A stretch of 11,963 nucleotides of DNA, from the NCBI GenBank assembly GCA_902462665.1, contig CABQCM010000010.1:1-11963 (forward strand), in the 5' to 3' direction. The DNA is from an uncultured Oscillospiraceae bacterium. Its GTDB lineage: Bacteria; Bacillota; Clostridia; Oscillospirales; Acutalibacteraceae. How positions within the stretch are numbered: the first letter of the stretch is position 1; the number at the start of each line of letters is the position of its first letter. Under the pieces are notes generated by a model. That model was not told the origin of the DNA, searched no databases, and worked only from the letters and a program-made list of their open reading frames with translations. Shown here one piece after another: positions 5,591 to 11,963 of this stretch. Position numbers and translations under genes: made by a program.

Positions 5591-6454
5591 ATGATTGAAA
5601 GTGAAAGCGGGATGAAAATGCTCTCTGTCTACCTTGAGCGTGTTCGCAGCGCCTCGCCGCTGGTACACTGCATTACCAATTACGTGACGGTGAACGACTG
5701 CGCCAATATTTTGCTGGCTTGCGGGGGGTCTCCCATCATGGCCGACGACCAGCGCGAAGCGGCTGAGATTACCGCGCTGTGCGCAGGGCTTGATATCAAC
5801 ATCGGCACTCTCAACGAGCGGACCATTCCTTCCATGTTCGACGCGGGGAAACGGGCCAATCAACTTGGTCATCCAGTGCTGCTTGACCCTGTGGGAGCGG
5901 GCGCGTCCGGGCTTCGTACCGACACAGCCCTCTCTCTTTTAGAGGCGGTACGCTTTGGGGTGATTCGCGGCAATGCATCCGAAATCAAAACCCTGGCGGG
6001 CAGCGGCGGAGCAACGAAAGGGGTGGACGCGGACGCAGCCGACGCGGTGCAGGAAAAAACGCTTGACGGCACCGTCGCAATGGCTCGCGCTTTGTCTCAA
6101 CGCACAGGGGCGGTGGTGGTCATTACCGGCGCAGTGGATCTGGTGAGCGATGCGGACACGACCTATCTGGTGCGCAACGGTCATCCCATGATGGCGCGTA
6201 TCACCGGCAGCGGCTGTATGCTCAGCGCCATGACCACGGCTTATCTCGCCGCCAATCCCGATCATCCGCTTGAGGCCGCGGCGGCGGCAGTGTGCGCTAT
6301 GGGTCTATGCGGAGAGCTGGCCGCCGAGCGCACCTTGGCGCAAGGGGGAGGCAACGCCTCCATGCGCACGCACCTGATTGACGCGGTATGCAACCTGGAT
6401 GGACAAATTCTGGACAAAGGAGCGAAGCTGGAACGCTATGAGGGAATGCAATGA
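5591..6454 (+). CDS. thiM: Hydroxyethylthiazole kinase
   Basis: This enzyme phosphorylates 4-methyl-5-(2-hydroxyethyl)thiazole with ATP, providing salvaged thiazole phosphate for thiamine phosphate synthase in the cytoplasm. It has 287 residues, close to the family length of about 265-275 plus a short extra N-terminus. Family motifs in order are PLVHCITNYVTVND (23-36), GGSPIMAD (45-52), LLDPVGAGASG (97-107), RGNASEI (126-132) and ITGSGCMLSA (204-213) with the active-site Cys209. The ATG at 5591 is chosen for AGGA ten bases upstream. The ATG at 5612 (MKMLSVYLERVR) would give a family-like N-terminus but has a poorer SD. It is the first gene of thiM-thiE-HAD-thiD and overlaps thiE by 17 bases. 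Confidence 0.96.
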   Translation: MIESESGMKMLSVYLERVRSASPLVHCITNYVTVNDCANILLACGGSPIMADDQREAAEITALCAGLDINIGTLNERTIPSMFDAGKRANQLGHPVLLDPVGAGASGLRTDTALSLLEAVRFGVIRGNASEIKTLAGSGGATKGVDADAADAVQEKTLDGTVAMARALSQRTGAVVVITGAVDLVSDADTTYLVRNGHPMMARITGSGCMLSAMTTAYLAANPDHPLEAAAAAVCAMGLCGELAAERTLAQGGGNASMRTHLIDAVCNLDGQILDKGAKLERYEGMQ

Positions 6455-7079
6455 TATTCTGCGGCTGTACGCCGTGACCGACCGTGCCTGGCTGGGAGAA
6501 CAGACTCTATGCGAGCAGGCCGAGCAAGCTCTGCGCGGCGGGGTTACCTTATTGCAGCTGAGGGAAAAGGAGATGCCGTTCGACCAGTTTTTGGCCGAGG
6601 CGAAGGAGATTCAGGCCCTGTGCGGCCGCTATGGAGTTCCCTTGATTATCAACGACAACGTGGAGCTGGCCATTCAATGCGGCGCGCAGGGAGTGCATGT
6701 CGGTCAAAGCGATATGGAGGCCGGCCATGCCCGGCAGCTATTGGGGCCGGACCGGATTCTGGGTGTTTCCGCCCGCACGCTGGAAGAGGCGCTGCGAGCC
6801 GAAGCGCAGGGGGCGGATTACCTGGGAGTAGGGGCCGTATTTTCCACCTCGACCAAGCTGGACGCTCAGGACGTTTCCTTAGAGACGTTACAGCAGATCT
6901 GCAAGAGGGTTTCCATTCCAGTGGTGGCCATTGGCGGCATCAGCGCAGGCAACGCACTGTCGCTGCAAGGCAGCGGCATCGCCGGTCTGGCGGTGGTATC
7001 CGCCATTTTTGCCCAGCCGGATATTGAAGCGGCGGCGCGCCAAATGCGCGTCCTGGCCGATCGGGTGGTGAAAGCATGA
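6438..7079 (+). CDS. thiE: Thiamine-phosphate synthase
   Basis: This enzyme joins HMP pyrophosphate and thiazole phosphate to give thiamine phosphate. It is a 213-residue TIM barrel of normal family length. The motifs are LYAVTDR (10-16), LLQLREK (38-44), LIINDN (69-74, pyrophosphate/Mg binding), GVHVGQSD (85-92), GVSARTLEE (99-107), YLGVGAVFSTSTK (118-130), VVAIGGI (152-158) and GLAVVSAIF (173-181). The start at 6438 is chosen because the family begins about ten residues before the VTDR motif; upstream in-frame ATGs at 6378 and 6399 would add residues encoded inside thiM. The likely SD, AAAGGAG (6416-6422), is rather far (15 bases), and the 17-base overlap with thiM suggests coupled translation. 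The stop overlaps the next ATG (ATGA). Confidence 0.96.
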   Translation: MRECNDILRLYAVTDRAWLGEQTLCEQAEQALRGGVTLLQLREKEMPFDQFLAEAKEIQALCGRYGVPLIINDNVELAIQCGAQGVHVGQSDMEAGHARQLLGPDRILGVSARTLEEALRAEAQGADYLGVGAVFSTSTKLDAQDVSLETLQQICKRVSIPVVAIGGISAGNALSLQGSGIAGLAVVSAIFAQPDIEAAARQMRVLADRVVKA

Positions 7080-7723
7080 AGATTACCGGGGCAATTTTTG
7101 ATATGGACGGTACCCTGCTCGATTCCATGGAAATGTGGGATAACGTTGGGCAGAATTATCTGCGCAGTCTGGGCCTCGAGCCGAGGGAGGGGTTTCGGGA
7201 AATCCTGCGACCGCTGAGTTTGCGCCAATCGGCTGAGTATATGCGGCAGGCCTATTGCATTGACCGCACGGTAGAGCAAATCATGGAAGATATTGACCGG
7301 GGGATCGAGCAGCGGTATTTTACCGATCTGCCTTTAAAGCCCGGGGTTCGCCAGATGCTGGAATGTCTGCGCCGCCGAGGAGTTCCTCTGTGCATTGCCA
7401 CCGCCACCGACCGCTATTTGGTGGAAGCGGGACTGCGCCGAATTGGCATTCTGGATTATTTTGAATTTATTCTTACTTGTACCGAAGTTGGGGTGGGAAA
7501 AGACCAGCCTGACATCTATGAGACTGCGCTGCGCCGCTTGGGTACCGCCAAGGAAACCACCTATGTGTTTGAAGATGCTTTGTATGCTGTTGAGACGGCG
7601 AAACGAGCGGGCTTCCCCGTGGTGGGGGTGTACGATGAAAGCGCGTCGGCCATGACCGAGCGCATTCGCTCGCTTTGCGACCGGTTTGTGGTTTCGTTTG
7701 AACATTGGCAGGAATGCGAGTGA
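7076..7723 (+). CDS. HAD-superfamily phosphatase of the thi operon
   Basis: This is a 215-residue HAD subfamily IA hydrolase with an alpha-helical cap. Motif I is FDMDGTLLDS with Asp9 as nucleophile and Asp11. Motif II is IATATD (107-112), motif III Lys142 in GVGKDQPDIY, and motif IV VFEDALYAV with Glu166 and Asp167. All catalytic residues are present. It starts within the thiE stop (ATGA, 4-base overlap), so it is made together with thiE. The position between thiE and thiD suggests a phosphate ester of the thiamine pathway as substrate, for instance thiamine phosphate or HMP phosphate. HAD enzymes are promiscuous, and beta-phosphoglucomutase-like sugar phosphatases look alike, so the substrate is not settled. 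Confidence 0.92.
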   Translation: MKITGAIFDMDGTLLDSMEMWDNVGQNYLRSLGLEPREGFREILRPLSLRQSAEYMRQAYCIDRTVEQIMEDIDRGIEQRYFTDLPLKPGVRQMLECLRRRGVPLCIATATDRYLVEAGLRRIGILDYFEFILTCTEVGVGKDQPDIYETALRRLGTAKETTYVFEDALYAVETAKRAGFPVVGVYDESASAMTERIRSLCDRFVVSFEHWQECE

Positions 7724-7748
7724 GCTGGGAAGCGAAAGGAGACGAAGC

Positions 7749-8531
7749 ATGAAGACCGTTCTCACCATTGCCGGTTCGGATTCCAGCGGCGGAGCGGGAA
7801 TTCAGGCCGACATCAAAACCATTGCGGCGCATGGCTTGTTCGCCACAAGCGCTATTACCGCGCTGACTGCGCAAAACACCACCGGCGTGGCGGGCGTAAT
7901 CGACACGCCGGCCGAGTTTGTGGCGCGGCAGATGGATTGTATTTTTGAGGATATCCCGCCCGACGCGGTGAAAATCGGCATGGTGTCGAGCGAAAGCATT
8001 ATTCGTGTCATTGCCCAAAAGTTGACCGAATATCGGGCTGCCCAGGTGGTTGTTGACCCCGTGATGATTGCGACCAGCGGCAGTCGGCTGTTGGGAGAAG
8101 GGGCCATGCGGGCGTTGATTGACTGTCTGTTTCCACTGGGAACGCTCATTACGCCCAATCTGCATGAGGCCGAGGCGTTGTGTGATTTTGCCATTGAGTC
8201 GCGCGGCGATATGCAGCGGGCGGCCGAAAGCATTGCTCATATGACGCAGGGGGCAGTGCTCATCAAGGGCGGACATCTGGACGGCGACGCCGCTGACTTG
8301 CTTTACGATGGAGACTTTCATTGGTACGAGGCGGCGCGCGTAGACAATCCCAATACCCACGGTACCGGCTGTACCCTGTCGTCCGCCATCGCCTGTAATC
8401 TGGCGATGGGCTTCCCGTTGCCGGAGAGTGTGGCCAGAGCGAAGGATTATATTACTGGCGCGCTCCGCGCGGGACTCAATCTTGGGCGTGGGAGCGGCCC
8501 GTTGCATCACATGTATCGGTTTTATCCGTAA
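7749..8531 (+). CDS. thiD: Hydroxymethylpyrimidine / phosphomethylpyrimidine kinase
   Basis: This ribokinase-fold enzyme phosphorylates HMP and then HMP phosphate to HMP pyrophosphate, the co-substrate of ThiE. It has 260 residues, normal length. The motifs are TIAGSDSSGGAGIQADIKT (6-24), VKIGMV (74-79), VVVDPVMIATSG (100-111), LITPNLHEAEAL (133-144), VLIKGGH (170-176) and NTHGTGCTLSSAIA (202-215) with the anion-hole and catalytic Gly-Thr-Gly-Cys208. The ATG at 7749 follows AAAGGAGACGAAGC, a strong SD; longer in-frame starts lie inside the HAD gene. Single-function HMP kinases and PdxK-like pyridoxal kinases share this fold, but the thi context and SDSSGGAGIQAD favour ThiD. It is the last gene of the operon, and no clear terminator follows. 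Confidence 0.96.
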   Translation: MKTVLTIAGSDSSGGAGIQADIKTIAAHGLFATSAITALTAQNTTGVAGVIDTPAEFVARQMDCIFEDIPPDAVKIGMVSSESIIRVIAQKLTEYRAAQVVVDPVMIATSGSRLLGEGAMRALIDCLFPLGTLITPNLHEAEALCDFAIESRGDMQRAAESIAHMTQGAVLIKGGHLDGDAADLLYDGDFHWYEAARVDNPNTHGTGCTLSSAIACNLAMGFPLPESVARAKDYITGALRAGLNLGRGSGPLHHMYRFYP

Positions 8532-8695
8532 ACAAGAAAGCGTCGAGGGAGCCTCTCTGTATCGGCGTGAAACGGAGGGGAGAGTCGTCCTTGTTTGTCG
8601 GGTGCCCGCCTAACCGTTTTGGCCATCCCGTCAAGCTACTGTGTCTTTGAAAAGTCTAGAATGAATCATCCGTGAGGCAACGGAGGTGAAGCCGG

Positions 8696-8721
8696 ACTGT
8701 GCGGTTAAAGCGCCGCACAGT
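8696..8721 (+). ncRNA. Perfect 9-bp stem-loop in a candidate structured RNA
   Basis: ACTGTGCGG and CCGCACAGT enclose the loop TTAAAGCG. AGC (8690-8692) and GCT (8724-8726) extend the helix across a small internal loop. No U-run follows in either direction, so a terminator is unlikely. It is listed as candidate RNA structure only; no family is recognised. Confidence 0.25.
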
Positions 8722-8768
8722 AAGCTACAGGGACGCGTTTTCTTGTCAAGCGACCGTAAGATTGAAAT

Positions 8769-8802
8769 AAAAAACCGTCCTGCGCAAAAAGCGTCAGAGC
8801 GG
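8769..8802 (-). terminator. Possible intrinsic terminator for a minus-strand transcript
   Basis: On the minus strand, CCG...TG-CGC / GCG-CA...CGG (imperfect stem, TTTTT loop) is followed directly by TTTTTTATTT. It would end an RNA coming from the right, yet no minus-strand gene is recognisable between here and the XRE gene. The stem has a bulge and a mismatch, so confidence is limited. Confidence 0.4.
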
Positions 8803-8876
8803 CTGAAGGGCAAGTAGAAAATCCATTTTTATTCAGAATTCGGTGAAAATTTTCCCAATAATTTAATATTCTTCGC

Positions 8877-8905
8877 TTGATAATCGATTCCAGGTATGCT
8901 ATAGT
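8877..8905 (+). promoter_or_regulatory. Sigma-A promoter, probably of the XRE gene
   Basis: TTGATA (8877-8882), a 17-base spacer and TATAGT (8900-8905), with TG one base upstream of the -10 (extended -10), predict a start near 8912. That leaves an unusually long leader of about 270 bases to the XRE start. The leader begins with the stem-loop at 8935-8965. Confidence 0.6.
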
Positions 8906-9179
8906 ATAATCGTTGATTACTGTACACCGAAACACCCCCTAGCGACAAAATATAGCTAGCAGGGGATTGTCATCGTTTTGTGCAAAAATAATATGTTGAC
9001 GTGCAAATTGCAACATGCGTCGTTCCATATCGAATGATTATGGTATTAGTCGGATGATGGTAGGAATATGACGCTAACATACTGTCGCGAAAATGCGGAA
9101 ATAAAATATGGTAGGTAGAATCTACCGGTTCGTGTCTAATGATAGTAGATTTTGGCTACTTTGTCAAGGGGGTAACGCC
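8906..9179 (+). other. Long leader of the XRE gene with hairpin and AT-rich stretch
   Basis: Near the predicted 5' end, CCCC-CTAGC (8935-8943) pairs with GCTAG-CA-GGGG (8955-8965), 9 bp with a CA bulge. Downstream, TTGACGTGCAAATTGCAACATGCGTC-type partial symmetry occurs near 8996-9022, in parts no longer than a few base pairs. The remainder is AT-rich with no open frame that has an RBS, apart from the XRE gene. Confidence 0.35.
9114..9160 (+). promoter_or_regulatory. Two tandem dyads upstream of the XRE gene, candidate operator
   Basis: GGTAGA-A-TCTACC (9114-9126) is a perfect 13-base palindrome. AGTAG-7-CTACT (9144-9160) is a second dyad with the same GTAG/CTAC half-site. Their centres are 32 bases apart, about three helical turns on one face of DNA. 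A further GGTAGGAAT occurs near 9058. Autoregulation by the adjacent XRE repressor is the simplest reading. Confidence 0.45.
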
Positions 9180-9482
9180 ATGTTTTCTAAAAATATTTTT
9201 GCACAGCGTCTTAAGATGCTGCGCAAGTCCAGAAAATGCACCCAACTGACTTTGGCGGAACTGCTTGGCATTACGCGCACGCAAATCAGTGATTTGGAAA
9301 ACGGCAAGACCTCGACCAGCATTGAACGCTTGTGTATGCTGGCAGATTACTTTAATGTGTCGATAGATTATCTGGTGGGAAGAACCGATCTGCCCATCGT
9401 GCTGACCGACGATTGCGTGGAGCTTTTTTCTCCCGAGGAGATGGAGCTGATTGAGAAACACCGCGGTAAAACAACGGAATAG
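9180..9482 (+). CDS. Small XRE-family (Cro/CI-type) transcriptional regulator
   Basis: This 100-residue protein is mostly one helix-turn-helix domain at residues about 7-66. The scaffold is FAQRLKMLRKSRKCTQLTLAE, then LLGITRTQISDLENGKTSTS (28-47) as the recognition region, LCMLADYFNVSIDYLVGRTD (51-70) as the fourth and fifth helices, and a short acidic tail of about 30 residues. The start at 9180 is set by AAGGGGGTAACGCC; the frame is open back to 9108 but the extension has no SD. Such proteins bind DNA as dimers, and the tandem dyads just upstream suggest autorepression. It is monocistronic, with a terminator at 9502-9531. No partner toxin, phage gene or recombinase is adjacent. Confidence 0.92.
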   Translation: MFSKNIFAQRLKMLRKSRKCTQLTLAELLGITRTQISDLENGKTSTSIERLCMLADYFNVSIDYLVGRTDLPIVLTDDCVELFSPEEMELIEKHRGKTTE

Positions 9483-9501
9483 ACCGGAAAAAACACTAGG
9501 T

Positions 9502-9531
9502 AACCGTTCTGCATTTGCAGAACGGTTTTTT
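9502..9531 (+). terminator. Intrinsic terminator of the XRE gene
   Basis: AACCGTTCTGCA (9502-9513) and TGCAGAACGGTT (9516-9527) form a near-perfect stem, realistically with a 6-base loop CATTTG, followed by a six-T run. It lies 20 bases after the XRE stop. Confidence 0.92.
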
Positions 9532-9573
9532 GCTGCGGCAATGCAAAACGCGCCGCACCTATAGAAATAAATA

Positions 9574-9602
9574 TTGACTGATTTCGCGCTTTGAGATACG
9601 AT
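9574..9602 (+). promoter_or_regulatory. Sigma-A-type promoter of the small acidic gene
   Basis: TTGACT (9574-9579), a 17-base spacer and TACGAT (9597-9602) predict a start near 9609 and a leader of about 100 bases to the ATG at 9708. Confidence 0.6.
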
Positions 9603-9707
9603 TTTTACTAGCACAAGCCGCTGCCTAGCGGATATCGAAACCGATGTATAGTTTCTATCGCGCCGCCGCAAACTATCCTTGCAGACCATGCGAAAGGGTG
9701 ATGATGA

Positions 9708-9932
9708 ATGAAAAAGAAAAAGGCGGCTATGCCGGTAGAAAAGCAGGATCAGGAAGCTCTGTTTGAACACATCAACGCCGTAGCTTCCAGCACCGAGTGC
9801 ACCGGACTAATGCCGACGCCAGCCTCGGATGTGGCGGAGCTTGATTCTTATACCGAAATTTATGATGTGCCGTTGACTGACATCCACAAGAATCAGTTTG
9901 AGGACGATACTCATTATCCGCACCGTCCCTGA
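9708..9932 (+). CDS. Small acidic protein of unknown function, 74 residues
   Basis: It begins MKKKKAAMPVEKQDQEALFE, has a lysine-rich N-terminus and an acidic remainder, and ends in DDTHYPHRP. The central stretch ASSTECTGLMPTPASD followed by SYTEIYDVP looks constrained rather than random. It has a vague resemblance to short conserved proteins of Clostridia, but I cannot name a family. There is no signal peptide, membrane segment or HTH; one cysteine sits in ECTG. AAAGGGTG, 7 bases before the ATG, a promoter at 9574-9602 and a terminator-like hairpin after it support a real, independently transcribed gene. Regulation by the upstream XRE protein is not shown. Confidence 0.7.
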   Translation: MKKKKAAMPVEKQDQEALFEHINAVASSTECTGLMPTPASDVAELDSYTEIYDVPLTDIHKNQFEDDTHYPHRP

Positions 9933-9981
9933 CATTGCAAAAGACTGCCGTATTGCAATTTCCTTTGTAAGAGAACGTAAG

Positions 9982-10012
9982 ATAAGCCGCCGGTATGATG
10001 CCGGCGGCTTAT
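9982..10012. terminator. Bidirectional terminator between convergent genes
   Basis: ATAAGCCGCCGG (9982-9993) and CCGGCGGCTTAT (10001-10012) form a 12-bp perfect stem with a 7-base loop, between the small gene (plus) and the protease (minus). U-tracts on both sides are short (TTATT), so efficiency may be moderate. Confidence 0.75.
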
Positions 10013-10070
10013 TCCATATTTCACAGCTTTTTGCGATTGATCTGCGTCATAGCGCGGATGAAACAGAGAC

Positions 10071-11963
10071 TTAAAGTGCGGTCCGAAGTCCGACGCTGTA
10101 CTGCAGAATAAGCAGAGCGTCCCTCGCGTCGGGGCAAGCGTCGCCATTGACATCTCCCACCGCCTGCTCCACGGCACTGAGGCAGACAAGCTCTACCGAG
10201 TGCTGCAGTACAAGCAGCGCATCGGCGGCGTCAATGGATCCGTCGCCGTTGATATCTCCGCGCTGCCAATCACGGTCGGTCATCAGATACGCCATTTGAA
10301 TCAGATTGCCGGCCGCGTCCGCGCAGGAAATCCAGAGCAAGGCCCCTTCCCGCGTGTCCACCGAGAAGGTCTCTGTCAGTCGGCTTTGCTGGCCGGTGTA
10401 TAAAAGCGTATCGTTCACGCTGCAAATCATGCCGTAGGGCTGGTTGTCGGTAAAGTCGATGGTGATTTCACCTGGCGTGCCCTGCACCGGCAGGAGTCCG
10501 TCGATGTAGGGCGGAAGCCACTGCGCGGTGCTTGCCGAAAGTGGAAGGTGAACATCCGGTGGGGCCCAATCGGCATAATACGCACCGGAAAGACGCTCGG
10601 ACTCCAAACCATCGGGGGCAATGGCTTCGATGGTAAAGGCCTGATAGCCTTCCTTGGATTCCAATTCGATATTCAGCAGAGTAGGATCGTCCGGCTCGGC
10701 GCTCCAATTCAAAGGAAGACCGTTTGCGTACCGAAGCGTCTGCGGGACAAAAGGACAGCGAGCTTGTATGCTCAGACGGCCGGTAGCGGCGTCGAATCCG
10801 GGGGTGTTCGCGCCAACGATCGTGGGCGGCGGCGTTACCCATGCCAAGGAAGAGGCTGCTGCAGGAGCATTCGAGACGGCCAGATCGTCCTTTTCGTTTG
10901 GAGAGAATGCGTCGGGTAGCCGCTCGGTGTAGACGTTTTCTTGTGCAGCCAAAGGGGCGCGGGTATCGACGATGAATGGGATCTCAATGGTTTGGGATGC
11001 AGTTCCGCCTTCGGAGATCAGGGTGATGTGCATGGAGTAGACGCCATCTTCCAGCAGCCGGTAACGGTCGGTCAAAGGGTCCCAAACCGTTCCGTCGAAA
11101 AACCACACGGTATCTTGCTCAAAATCAGGTTTTTCCAGCAGACTCTGACCGCGCAGATCGGTATAGCTGTCCTTCGGGGTGCCCAGACAGCGCATAATCT
11201 CGCTGACGCAGCGGCCGGAGTCGTCGTAAATCGCGTATTCTGTGCGCTGCGCGTTGCGAAGCTGATAATACAGCGGTGTGATCGCGTCGTTGTAGCCGTC
11301 TCCATTGGGGGACAGCACGGCGGTCTGGGTCAGAACAGGCTGATCGCTTTCTGGGGATAAAGAGCCGAACATGGGCGCATACTCTCCCGAGGTAATTGCC
11401 ATCGGCTCCGCCCATTCGCCCGCGTAACCCAAATAAGGAATACTCAGATCGGGCGCGCCGCCGGTACCGCGCAGACTAAGATAGCCTTCCACATAACCAC
11501 GGGTTCCGGCCTCCAGACACAGGGTAAACACTACAGTGGCCGTCTCGCCGGCTTGCAGCGTCACATCGCCGGTGGGCGGCTCCATTTGTGCTTTGAATAA
11601 CTCCTGACAGGTCATGGAGGCAGAGCCGGTTTCTTCTGTCAGCACCGGCTGCCGAATCGCCTCATACGTCACGGGGGCGTTTCCAAAGTTATGCAGTGTG
11701 ATGGGGATTTCGATGTTCCGGCCGTCGGATGTGTCGATTGCCCCCAACTCAACGGCAGCCAAACCGCTTGAGGAGATTGCCGTGACACGGCAGTCTCGCG
11801 CGGCGGCCAGGTCAAGAAGCCCGGCCCCCTGGCCTCGTATCGATACGGTTTTTTGCTGGGACGTCATCGGTTGGGCGGTATTCATCAGCAGGGCGTACAA
11901 CCGGTTCACCCGCGCTTGACCTTCGGGCAGCAGACCGACGGTCTCCAGCGACTGCGCCAAGGC
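10071..11963 (-). CDS. Secreted S8-like protease C-terminal part with Ig-like domains and dockerin (N-terminus off right edge)
   Basis: The frame is open to the window edge (630 codons plus stop); the N-terminus with signal peptide and catalytic core is missing. Counting from the TTG codon at 11960, residues 10-55 (RVNRLYALLMNTAQPM, then RGQGAGLLDLAAA) match the end of the catalytic domain in lactocepin/C5a-peptidase-type S8 subtilases. Residues about 70-180 are a Fn3-like domain of the fn3_5 kind (IPITLHNFGNAPVTYEA). Residues 215-335 start with VLSPNGDGYNDAITP, a FlgD/CHU-type Ig-like fold. Residues about 375-560 are further beta-rich modules. Residues 568-629 are a type I dockerin with two Ca loops, DINGDGSIDAAD (569-580) and DVNGDACPDARD (603-614). 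It would be exported and docked onto a cohesin-bearing scaffold. S8 assignment is inferred because the catalytic triad is not in view. Confidence 0.87.
   Translation of the reverse strand, partial: ALAQSLETVGLLPEGQARVNRLYALLMNTAQPMTSQQKTVSIRGQGAGLLDLAAARDCRVTAISSSGLAAVELGAIDTSDGRNIEIPITLHNFGNAPVTYEAIRQPVLTEETGSASMTCQELFKAQMEPPTGDVTLQAGETATVVFTLCLEAGTRGYVEGYLSLRGTGGAPDLSIPYLGYAGEWAEPMAITSGEYAPMFGSLSPESDQPVLTQTAVLSPNGDGYNDAITPLYYQLRNAQRTEYAIYDDSGRCVSEIMRCLGTPKDSYTDLRGQSLLEKPDFEQDTVWFFDGTVWDPLTDRYRLLEDGVYSMHITLISEGGTASQTIEIPFIVDTRAPLAAQENVYTERLPDAFSPNEKDDLAVSNAPAAASSLAWVTPPPTIVGANTPGFDAATGRLSIQARCPFVPQTLRYANGLPLNWSAEPDDPTLLNIELESKEGYQAFTIEAIAPDGLESERLSGAYYADWAPPDVHLPLSASTAQWLPPYIDGLLPVQGTPGEITIDFTDNQPYGMICSVNDTLLYTGQQSRLTETFSVDTREGALLWISCADAAGNLIQMAYLMTDRDWQRGDINGDGSIDAADALLVLQHSVELVCLSAVEQAVGDVNGDACPDARDALLILQYSVGLRTAL

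Larger units (their letters stand above)
8532..8876. other. Non-coding stretch with several stem-loops after thiD
   Basis: No credible gene is seen. Structures, in order: AAACAAG (8530-8536) can pair with CTTGTTT (8590-8596); GAGG/CCTC is a tight hairpin near 8545-8555; CCGT/ACGG lies near 8670-8683. ACTGTGCGG/CCGCACAGT (8696-8704 with 8713-8721) is a perfect 9-bp stem with an 8-base loop, flanked by AGC/GCT. The heptamer AAGCTAC occurs at 8633-8639 and 8722-8728. I could not match this to a known riboswitch or structured RNA class from memory. It could be the structured 3' UTR of the thi operon or a separate RNA. Confidence 0.45.

Noticed and set aside
7473..8510. 345-codon minus-strand open frame opposite the HAD gene and thiD
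   Set aside because: It is antisense to two confidently identified enzymes, has no motif, is rich in Arg/His/Gln typical of shadow translation, and has no RBS.
8705..8935. 76-codon minus-strand frame with GTG start after thiD
   Set aside because: The purine run (AGGGGGT) abuts the start codon with no proper spacing, the frame runs across a minus-strand terminator-like hairpin, and no domain is recognised.
9180..9932. XRE regulator plus small acidic protein as a toxin-antitoxin or phage remnant
   Set aside because: The two genes are separated by a terminator and a separate promoter, and no toxin motif, integrase, att repeat or phage gene is nearby.
1..11963. CRISPR arrays, tRNAs, rRNAs, insertion sequences
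   Set aside because: No regularly spaced repeats, no tRNA-like cloverleaf with a recognisable T-loop (GGTTCRA), no transposase motif and no terminal inverted repeat pair with target duplication were seen by reading both strands.

Overview
The window looks like chromosomal DNA of a Gram-positive anaerobe of the Clostridia, probably the Oscillospirales/Ruminococcaceae. The grounds are moderate-to-high GC, strong AGGAGG-type ribosome binding sites, consensus sigma-A promoters, compact intrinsic terminators, a four-gene thiamine salvage operon and a secreted protease ending in a type I dockerin. This placement is inference; no rRNA or marker gene is present.

Left part (1-5186): an AraC-controlled sugar-type locus. 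Two minus-strand paralogs of 384 residues each (gfoA 3013-4167, gfoB 1594-2748) belong to the Gfo/Idh/MocA fold and most resemble the GH109 (NAD-dependent glycosidase) branch. They arose by tandem duplication that included the promoter and an upstream block likely to be the regulator's operator. gfoB is translationally coupled to a DMT/EamA transporter (713-1597). Further left is a 5' fragment of an unrecognised gene (1-496). The AraC-type activator gene (4332-5186) is divergent from gfoA, and the two core promoters overlap face to face.

Middle (5187-8531): a 404-base non-coding stretch with a strong hairpin, a perfect consensus promoter and a 17-bp terminator, followed by thiM-thiE-HAD phosphatase-thiD. 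The genes are overlapping or tightly spaced. Together they rebuild thiamine phosphate from salvaged thiazole and pyrimidine; no de novo gene (thiC, thiG, thiH) and no TPP riboswitch is visible.

Right part (8532-11963): a 648-base non-coding stretch with several stem-loops and one promoter, then a small XRE regulator (9180-9482) with two tandem dyads upstream and a clean terminator. Next is a 74-residue acidic protein of unknown function with its own promoter (9708-9932). The window ends in the 3' two-thirds or so of a minus-strand secreted protease (10071 to the right edge) with S8/lactocepin-like architecture and a C-terminal dockerin.

The most distinctive unit is the AraC / GH109-like pair / transporter locus with its duplicated, exactly spaced operator-promoter block.
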